NCBI GenBank assembly: GCA_025093985.1
Contig: JACAAK010000016.1
Coordinates: forward strand, 248,001-312,000
Direction of reading: 5' to 3'
DNA from: Calvatia gigantea
Lineage: Eukaryota; Basidiomycota; Agaricomycetes; Agaricales; Lycoperdaceae
Length of the DNA: 64,000 bases
Below, one piece after another: positions 58,127 through 64,000 of the stretch. The notes beneath the pieces were generated by a model. The model worked only from the letters and a program-made list of their open reading frames with translations, was not told the origin of the DNA and made no database searches. Numbering within the stretch: the first letter of the stretch is position 1; every line of letters starts with the position of its first letter. The position numbers were made by a program, and so were the translations under genes.

Positions 58127-59200
58127 CTAGTACCTGGTATAAGCTCCCTTGGCCTGTAAAACTGCCTGGACCCTCCTAGGCATACTCTCTATCAGATTCT
58201 GACACACTTCTGGTTCTATGTCATCCCACTCCTTTTGTATCCTCTCCCATAGGGTATTCATGCTATCAGGAGGAGTATCATACTCTCCCAGCTTATTCTT
58301 GAGGTGAGTCCAGAGATGTTCAATGGGATTAAGGTCTGGAGACTGTGGGGGCCATACCATAACCTCCAATTCAGACTCATCTAGCCAGTTTGTAGCCTTT
58401 TTGCTCTTGTGTTTGGGGTCATTGTCCTGTTGGAAGACCATATCCTCCTCATTCTTCCCATACCACCTGATGCTCCTCTTTAGTTCATCCCCCAAAATTT
58501 GAACATAAAGGTCAGCATCCATCTTCCCTTCAATTTTAGTGGCAAACCCCACTCCATCCCACAGCATACAACCCCAGATCATCACATTTCCTCCACCAAA
58601 CTTGACTGTTCCCTCAACCAATCTATCATTCAGCCCCTCTCCTGCCTTTTTCCATACCCAAACCCTTCCATCTGATCCAAACCGATTGATTTTGGACTCA
58701 TCTGTCCAAATAACCCTCTTCCAGTCCTCCAGGGTCCAGTTAACATGTGCTTCTGCCCACTCCAACCTTTTCCTCCTATGGACAGCAGTAAGTTTAGGTC
58801 GTTTCCGCTTGACTACAGCCTTCATTCCAGCTCCTCTGAGTGCCCTGTGCACTGTTTTGGTGGATACAGGCTGGGCAATAACATTTTGAAGTGATTTGGT
58901 GACTTGGGAGGCATTGTCAGCCTTGCGAGAGGTGATGAGGCGAACAGAATAGTGGATATCAGAGGGAGAAAGTTTAGATGGGCGGCCACCAACAGATTTG
59001 GAAAGTGTTGATCTATGTTTGGAGCGAATCCTAGAAATAGTACTGACTCCCAGACCAGTAATAGAAGCAATATGATGAGCAGATTTCCCTTGGTCCAGGT
59101 AAGAGAGGACTCTATTGGTCTGAGTAGAGGAAAGAGAGCGCATATAGTTGTAAAGGTATAGTGGGGGAGTTAATTTGCACCTGAGAATAAGCACATCCAT
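58127..59200 (-). CDS. Tc1-like transposase, DD34E
   Basis: 357-codon uninterrupted ORF; an ATG at codon 20 (59,143) is an equally likely start, since the family usually begins just before the helix-turn-helix. The N-terminus has paired-like HTH DNA-binding motifs (SAHHIASITGLGVSTISRI; KTVHRALRGAGMK). The DDE nuclease follows: D in WTDESK, D in QQDNDPKH and E in LNPIEHLW, with 34 residues between the last two. GGGNVMIWGCM and WPPQSPDLNPIEHLW are family signatures. It would cut and paste the flanking element at TA. An intact frame next to heavily decayed retroelements suggests it is recent. Confidence 0.93.
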   Translation of the reverse strand: MDVLILRCKLTPPLYLYNYMRSLSSTQTNRVLSYLDQGKSAHHIASITGLGVSTISRIRSKHRSTLSKSVGGRPSKLSPSDIHYSVRLITSRKADNASQVTKSLQNVIAQPVSTKTVHRALRGAGMKAVVKRKRPKLTAVHRRKRLEWAEAHVNWTLEDWKRVIWTDESKINRFGSDGRVWVWKKAGEGLNDRLVEGTVKFGGGNVMIWGCMLWDGVGFATKIEGKMDADLYVQILGDELKRSIRWYGKNEEDMVFQQDNDPKHKSKKATNWLDESELEVMVWPPQSPDLNPIEHLWTHLKNKLGEYDTPPDSMNTLWERIQKEWDDIEPEVCQNLIESMPRRVQAVLQAKGAYTRY

Positions 59201-59258
59201 TTATACATCACCCTACATGGTCACATGATTTTATTTGTATTTATTTGATTGCAATAAA

Positions 59259-59329
59259 ACAGTAGTCCTTGAGTTATGAGCTGATCTTCTGAAAAGTTCA
59301 AAACATTGGAACGGTTTTGTCCCTTACTG
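59259..59329 (-). repeat. Extra copy of Tc1 terminal repeat
   Basis: 71 bp identical or nearly so to the outermost end at 59,498-59,568, placed between the transposase and the right arm. Not followed by TA. Confidence 0.8.
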
Positions 59330-59351
59330 AAGTCATGTGCTCAGAATTTGA

Positions 59352-59568
59352 GAGGGACAAAACTGTTCCAATGTACTTAAAATATTAATTAATTAATAAC
59401 TCCCCCAAAACAAAGGATTACATATACATAATCATACTTTGCATATGATTAGATAAGATACTGGACTATCTACAATTAAATTAGGAAGTGCACAGCCACA
59501 GTAGTCCTTGAGTTATGAGCTGATCTTCTGAAAAGTTCAAAACATTGGAACGGTTTTGTCCCTTACTG
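59352..59568 (-). repeat. Tc1 element right inverted arm
   Basis: Inverted partner of 57,889-58,100. It includes TTAATTAATTAATA in both arms. Confidence 0.85.
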
Positions 59569-59570
59569 TA

Positions 59571-60553
59571 CCTCCACCAGATATTCGACCACATGTATGA
59601 AACCCCTTCCGCCCAATCCCATGCTCTGCATTGGGGCATCAAGGAGGCGCCTAATTGTCCTGCCACCATTAGATTAAGTGAACAATTGAGAGTCAGCAGC
59701 AGAAGGGGTTTGGCGACTTGCAATCATCCCGTTATCATGGCTGTGTCTTGTTCACTTCTGAAGTGTTGTGATGAAAATCGTCCGCACATGAGCTGCGTGG
59801 ACAGAGAACCAGGAAGGCGATGTCACACACAGACCTCGCCTGGTCTAGGGCATGCTACGCTGTGCCATTTCATGAACCAAAGGTGAATCCGGCGATACAA
59901 ACCAATGACGCACCAACTTAATTGATTCTCAGTTGTGCATTCATTCATCAGATGCTTCCTGTTTGAGATCGTTACCGAATATTATTGGGACTGCTTCCTG
60001 AAACCAATGCACATTCGTGAACAGCATAACGTTGGAGACAAAACAACGAAACGCGCGGGGACTGAAAGGCTGCCAGCCTTAGTGCATGAGTCCTGCTGTT
60101 AGAAATCATGGCGACGTGCCAGCCCCTCAGGCCTCAGGCCTCAGCCATCATCTAAGCCCTGGGTCACATTCACGGGGTCGTGTATTCATCCATTCTATTC
60201 AAAAGCGAATGGATCGGCCTCGTCTTAATATTCTCCTCCAAGTACTGTAGCGCGGGTTTCGTTCGTAAGAGAAAAAGATGTTATTCGTAGAGTAGAATGA
60301 TGGTAGTCGTTAGGAAGTAAAAGTCCACAAGAAGTCGTCATCTAGCTAGGGGTCTGTCTTTTTGTATCTACGAAGGCGAGAACCGGAAGGTTGAACAGCA
60401 AAACTATTACTCTAAGAAAGTGTAAAACGTGGTAGGGTAAGATTCATTTCCGTGATTAGGTGATACTACTAACTACTGTCTTGTTTATGTACTATCCTCG
60501 CGTAGCCGTTTCACCGCCCCTACAGTACCTCCCTCAAGTTCCCTCTTGCTCTG
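59571..60553. other. Intergenic region, transposon island to genes
   Basis: About 980 bp with normal CG content and no repeat similarity to the island. I see no convincing gene; the 113-codon open frame at 59,545-59,886 starts inside the Tc1 arm and has no recognisable domain. It presumably holds the promoter of the gene at 60,767. Confidence 0.5.
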
Positions 60554-60766
60554 ATGCAGCTCATACAGTCGTTCTTCACCGATTCTTCTATATCGCTAAA
60601 GGAAAACGTGGTCAAAAACATCCTCTTCCGTGCATCTTCCATCATTCTCCAATATGCCATCATCAAGTTATGCGCATATATTACATACCTCACAACAGAA
60701 TACACTTCCTACCTTATGTTCGCTGAGGATTACATCCAGCGGTTTTTGTTTATCAAGTCGCGAGGG

Positions 60767-62380
60767 ATGAACAGGAGTGGCATCATCGTCCTAATATTTA
60801 CCATCTCTTGCACCCTTGTGAATTCGTACGACAGCCTCCTATGGGCTATCGACTCTCCCGGATACCTCAAGCGTTCGAAACTCGTTGATGGGAACGCTGT
60901 TTCCCCGTTCTTCCTACATAACCCCTCCTATGTCACCATCGTCAATAGTTTGGGCCATGACCTTGATCGCGTCGATGTCAATGAAACCCTCACCTCCAAT
61001 CTCTTCAAACCCGGCTTCAACTTTTCCTTCCCCCTAGCCGAGTACGTACGATCTCCCCAGGCAATCATGCCCCCAAAACCCATTGATTTGGCCGTTGGTC
61101 CTCGCATCTTTCTTGACGGGGAAGGTTTCAGTCTCACTCTCAACGACGTGTTGTTGGGTGCGACGGCTGATGGGAGGCCATGCCTGGGGAACGATGGCGG
61201 GAATGGGACCGTTCTCTTTTGGTATTGCACTTTCTCGAATGCAGACAGCACCAGTCTCCGGGAACAAACAGCTGGACTTCTGTTAGCAAGGTGGAACGAT
61301 GTCGTAATGACGCCCGTCAATTTTGAACGCTCGGATAATCCCTGGACATCGTATAGCACTGATGGAGACACGGGTGTGATGAAGCAGGTGGTTACGTTGA
61401 CGAGGGGCAATAGGCGACATACCTTTCTACATACGGTCTTGAAAGTTTCCATGATCTCAAAAGAGAATTTTCCGGATGATGAAATTCAGACGATGCTACG
61501 GAGGATATACGCGCCTGGGGGTGGTGATGCTGATTCGCTGCAGTTGGCGGACCGGTTTGCCCAACGTTGTCTGGAAACACAGAAGAGTGGGTTGAACAGT
61601 AGCACGATGGGATTCACGTCTCAAGACGCGGAGCGGCCATATTTTCGGTGGACGAGTACCGAGTTTTTCAACAATGTGTATTTAACACAGCGGCCCCTGC
61701 GGATGTTGCGCATTCAAGATGCCACCATCGAGCTCGTTAGATCGGAGACAATTCCAGAACCCGTCCAACCTTTTGTTCCCTGTGACGACTGGAATGCCAA
61801 CCGTGCCACGGGTGGGAAAGTCAGATGGAGTGATTGTTCCATATCCGTCGCGGCTGGCCAGACCGGCACTCGCTTCCTTGGGCAAATTGACATCTCTTCT
61901 GCTGTGCTCATCGTAGATTTGTTAGGCGACGGGAGAAATAACACCAACGCCGTTGCGTTCAACGCGGCTGGCGAGGACTGGTATGCTCGCAATCAGATTC
62001 GGATTGACCAACTCCTTCTTTCACGAGCATTTCTGCTTGCTGGGGATGCGAGTATGGTCAATGTGCTCGTATACCATTACGAGGCTGCCATATCCTACCT
62101 GCAATTATTCCTCGTCCTCCTCCCTCTCGGGCTTGCCGTTACGGCCTTCATACTTATGCTTTGGGATAAACACAAATACTACAAGAACTCTCTATTTGCT
62201 TCCCTTGCTATGACAGCGCACCTGGGTAGTCAAACCAAGACCTGTGACACTACCGGATACATCAAGGATCCGCCTAACCTTGTCTTACAGCAAGTAGAAG
62301 GATGTACTCGGATTGTCACGGGGAACGGCGCCTATGTGATGAATAGCCAAGAATTGGGAAGGGCGCTCCCGCCAGTGTAG
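60767..62380 (+). CDS. Putative membrane protein, unknown function
   Basis: Intronless gene; the frame is open from 60,554, giving up to 608 codons, but I prefer ATG 60,767 (536 residues counting to the TAG stop at 62,378). It is followed at once by a hydrophobic signal/anchor (SGIIVLIFTISCTLVNSY) and the upstream 71 codons look like untranslated sequence. The large middle part is polar with several N-glycosylation sequons (NET, NGT, NSS), as expected outside the cell or in a lumen. One membrane segment (LQLFLVLLPLGLAVTAFILML) lies about 72-93 residues from the end, leaving a short cytosolic tail. I do not recognise a domain. This architecture resembles large families of fungal single-pass surface proteins. 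Confidence 0.75.
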   Translation: MNRSGIIVLIFTISCTLVNSYDSLLWAIDSPGYLKRSKLVDGNAVSPFFLHNPSYVTIVNSLGHDLDRVDVNETLTSNLFKPGFNFSFPLAEYVRSPQAIMPPKPIDLAVGPRIFLDGEGFSLTLNDVLLGATADGRPCLGNDGGNGTVLFWYCTFSNADSTSLREQTAGLLLARWNDVVMTPVNFERSDNPWTSYSTDGDTGVMKQVVTLTRGNRRHTFLHTVLKVSMISKENFPDDEIQTMLRRIYAPGGGDADSLQLADRFAQRCLETQKSGLNSSTMGFTSQDAERPYFRWTSTEFFNNVYLTQRPLRMLRIQDATIELVRSETIPEPVQPFVPCDDWNANRATGGKVRWSDCSISVAAGQTGTRFLGQIDISSAVLIVDLLGDGRNNTNAVAFNAAGEDWYARNQIRIDQLLLSRAFLLAGDASMVNVLVYHYEAAISYLQLFLVLLPLGLAVTAFILMLWDKHKYYKNSLFASLAMTAHLGSQTKTCDTTGYIKDPPNLVLQQVEGCTRIVTGNGAYVMNSQELGRALPPV

Positions 62381-63146
62381 GCACCCTGGGGGGGGGAGGG
62401 AGAGGGGATTATCGACCCAGTGGGAAGGACGGTTGCTTTCGCTGTAATAATGTTGATTGATTATTTACTGATTGTGCAAGCCTTCAGTTTTATCCACTGA
62501 TGGACCATTCCGACCTCAGCCGTGGATAGTTTGTCAGTTTGTCTCTTAACTCTTAATGTGGTTGAGCAATATGTATCATGTCACCTTGGGTCGTTGATAT
62601 GTCGATTCCAGTACTGCGTATCTATGTTTTGTCCCCAATGTACACGTCACCACGTATGATATTCTTCTAGTATGGTACAAGGGTCTGAACCAACAAGTTG
62701 CGCTGGCAGTTAACCCGCCATTTCTTTCCGCAGAAAACACTGGGTTTCAGCGCTCAGCTATGAAGTAGTAGATACATAATATTTGTTCTTTTGTAACGGC
62801 AGATAATTTGATGCGATCAGGAATGACGTATTTGCTAGCTTCGTATCACCGTTGGGAGGCCTAATTTTAACGATGGTGCGACTGTTTGTGCATCACTTAA
62901 GTATGTCGGGCGGAACTTGCAGGCACGGCTCCTGGGACTCTCGGAAGGGACTACGCCTATATAATAACCACGGCCTGTCTTCCCATCTTCACTCTGCTTC
63001 TATCACCGACGTCTGCCGACACTCGGTGAACCACGGATCGTCCTCCAGCTACTTACCTGGGGTGGACACACTGGGGCAATTGTGCATTTTGACGACGACT
63101 GCAACTGCGAGGTGATTCGGAGATCAGACGCCATAGACGATTAGAG
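62381..63146. other. Intergenic region with G-run
   Basis: About 765 bp; a guanine-rich run follows the upstream stop (62,388-62,407). The rest should hold the terminator of the membrane protein gene and the promoter of the DHTKD1 gene. Confidence 0.5.
62957..62966 (+). promoter_or_regulatory. Possible TATA box of DHTKD1-like gene
   Basis: CTATATAATA, about 190 bp before the ATG at 63,147. Position is plausible; there is no other support. Confidence 0.3.
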
Positions 63147-63937
63147 ATGTACGTCGTGTCAAGACGCGCGGCTCCAGTCGGTAGAACCACGACCGCCGCG
63201 TTTCGGCCGCGCACTACAGGTCCAGCTTTGTCCGTCAAGGTGGTGTATGCTGGATTAGGTGTAGCTTCAGCGAGAAGGGGGTATCACGACAAAACTTTCG
63301 GGTATAGGCCACCCCCTCGATATGTATTTCCGGATTGTGAGTTCAAAGCCCCTGTTCATCCCCATACACGACTAACGTACGACAGATACCACAAAACAGC
63401 TTTCCAACAGGCACCACAATGCTACCCTCCTACGCTATGTCGACTCTATGCGCATGCACGGACACCGCGCAGCACGTATAGATCCCTTGGACTTAATCCA
63501 ACGGGAAGAGGTCGCTGCTCTCGATCCCGCGCGCTATGGACTCACTGAACGTGACAAGAAATACGACGTTGATGGTATTCTGTGGACTAAGCGCGTTGGA
63601 GAGGGTCAGGGCGAGGAGGAGATGTGGACACTTGAAGAGATTGAGAGACATTTAAGGAGTGTTTATGTTGGTAACATTGGTTACGAGGTGCGTTCCTATT
63701 CATTATATTGAAATTGGGAGCTATGTTGAATACGGCCTGTTGTAGTACATGCACTCGCCATCCAAGTCGGAACGATTATGGTTCTCTCACCTTTTGGAAT
63801 CACAGACTTTACCCTCTCCTACAGACAAGCCATTGCTCGCAGTTGATGAGGAAAAGAAACGGAGGATACATGCATTGTTGGCGCGCAGTGAGGTGTTGGA
63901 TCATTTCTTGCAGGCCAAGTTTCCCAATTTGAAACGC
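63147..63937 (+). CDS. DHTKD1-type 2-oxo acid dehydrogenase E1, 5' part
   Basis: Three exons, 63,147-63,336, 63,386-63,687 and 63,746-63,937, with the gene continuing past the window. Splicing joins FPD to YTTKQLSNRHHNATLLRY. The N-terminus is arginine-rich and non-acidic, as in a mitochondrial presequence, followed by RGYHDKTFGYR. Next are the E1 N-terminal motifs MHGHRAARIDPLDL, VDGILW, YVGNIGYEYMH and VLDHFLQAKFPNLKR. This thiamine-diphosphate enzyme family decarboxylates 2-oxoadipate or 2-oxoglutarate for transfer to the E2 subunit. The GYR and HGHRAA region resembles DHTKD1 more than classic OGDH, so 2-oxoadipate (lysine and tryptophan breakdown) is the likely substrate. The catalytic core lies beyond the window. 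Confidence 0.8.
63337..63385 (+). other. DHTKD1-like intron 1
   Basis: 49 nt, GTGAGT...ACTAAC...CAG, phase 1. Confidence 0.85.
63688..63745 (+). other. DHTKD1-like intron 2
   Basis: 58 nt, GTGCGT...TGTAG, phase 0, between codons for E and Y of the GYEYMH motif. Confidence 0.85.
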
Positions 63938-64000
63938 GTGAGTGTCCTGGGTCTTGTAATATTAGAACGCAGAAAGCGAGGTTGACACTGCCCTATTTTT
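63938..64000 (+). other. DHTKD1-like intron 3, partial
   Basis: Starts GTGAGTGTCC after LKR; a branch-like GTTGACAC lies near 63,983. The acceptor is outside the window. Confidence 0.7.

Larger units (their letters stand above)
57889..59568 (-). mobile_element. Tc1/mariner DNA transposon with long terminal inverted repeats
   Basis: 1,680 bp from CAGTAAGGGAC to GTCCCTTACTG, flanked by TA at 57,887-57,888 and 59,569-59,570, the Tc1/mariner target. The arms 57,889-58,100 and 59,352-59,568 are near-perfect inverted repeats of about 215 bp. An extra copy of the outer 70 bp lies inside the right arm at 59,259-59,329. The transposase gene on the minus strand is open. Confidence 0.88.

Noticed and set aside
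59545..59886. 113-codon ORF after the Tc1 element
   Set aside because: It begins inside the transposon arm and shows no recognisable domain or splice context.
60554..60766. N-terminal 71 codons of the membrane protein
   Set aside because: The signal/anchor directly follows the internal ATG at 60,767, and the upstream residues look like translated 5' untranslated sequence; the longer form cannot be excluded.
63337..63548. Reading straight through into the frame ending at 63,548
   Set aside because: A GT-AG intron at 63,337-63,385 restores a clear dehydrogenase E1 frame, while the read-through protein has no similarity to the family.

Overview
The window looks like nuclear DNA of a filamentous basidiomycete, most likely a mushroom-forming Agaricomycete. 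The evidence is short GT-AG introns (49, 53 and 58 nt), chromodomain Ty3/Gypsy elements, Copia elements with the half-tRNA-iMet type of primer site, and a fungal-type DHTKD1 gene. About 59.5 kb (1-59,568) is a transposon island and the last 4.4 kb is gene-bearing euchromatin. I saw no rRNA, tRNA, CRISPR array or prokaryotic feature.

Layout. 1-9,221: Gypsy element GyA (79-8,299, paired 710-bp LTRs) lies inside the integrase of an older Gypsy, GyB (1-78 plus 8,304-9,221). 9,222-9,907: spacer with a possible acidic ORF remnant. 9,908-41,171: mostly one chromodomain Gypsy family (GyC) in six copies, GyC1 (9,908-16,289, LTR to LTR), GyC2 (16,290-22,074), GyC3 (25,332-25,879), GyC4 (30,577-34,097), GyC5 (34,098-35,225) and GyC6 (36,389-41,171), plus one isolated LTR (35,226-35,533). 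A very CpG-poor Gypsy of another family, GyD (22,075-25,331), and Copia fragments Cop1 (25,880-30,568) and Cop2 (35,534-36,388) lie between them. 41,172-57,145: Copia copies Cop3 (+), Cop4 (-, carrying a solo LTR) and Cop5 (+, complete 6.8 kb, LTRs differing at one base, perfect 5-bp target duplication). Cop5 splits an exon of a decayed SH3-domain gene. 57,889-59,568: a Tc1/mariner element with an intact DD34E transposase and TA at both ends. 59,571-64,000: spacer, an intronless membrane protein gene, and the 5' part of a mitochondrial DHTKD1-type 2-oxo acid dehydrogenase E1 gene.

How it works together. The elements use standard retrotransposon logic (gag, protease, RT, RNase H and integrase between LTRs), but nearly every retroelement copy is disabled. 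Damage is dominated by C-to-T and G-to-A changes: in Cop5 and GyC4 all eleven in-frame stops are TGA, and some old segments have almost no CG dinucleotides. This points to cytosine methylation or RIP-like decay. The least ordinary features are an extra 329-codon ORF (ORF3) after the chromodomain in every GyC copy that keeps that region, a T-run at the gag/pol overlap in three copies that could be a -1 frameshift site, a Copia TGA shared by three copies, and mosaic junctions between unrelated elements that have no LTR end.
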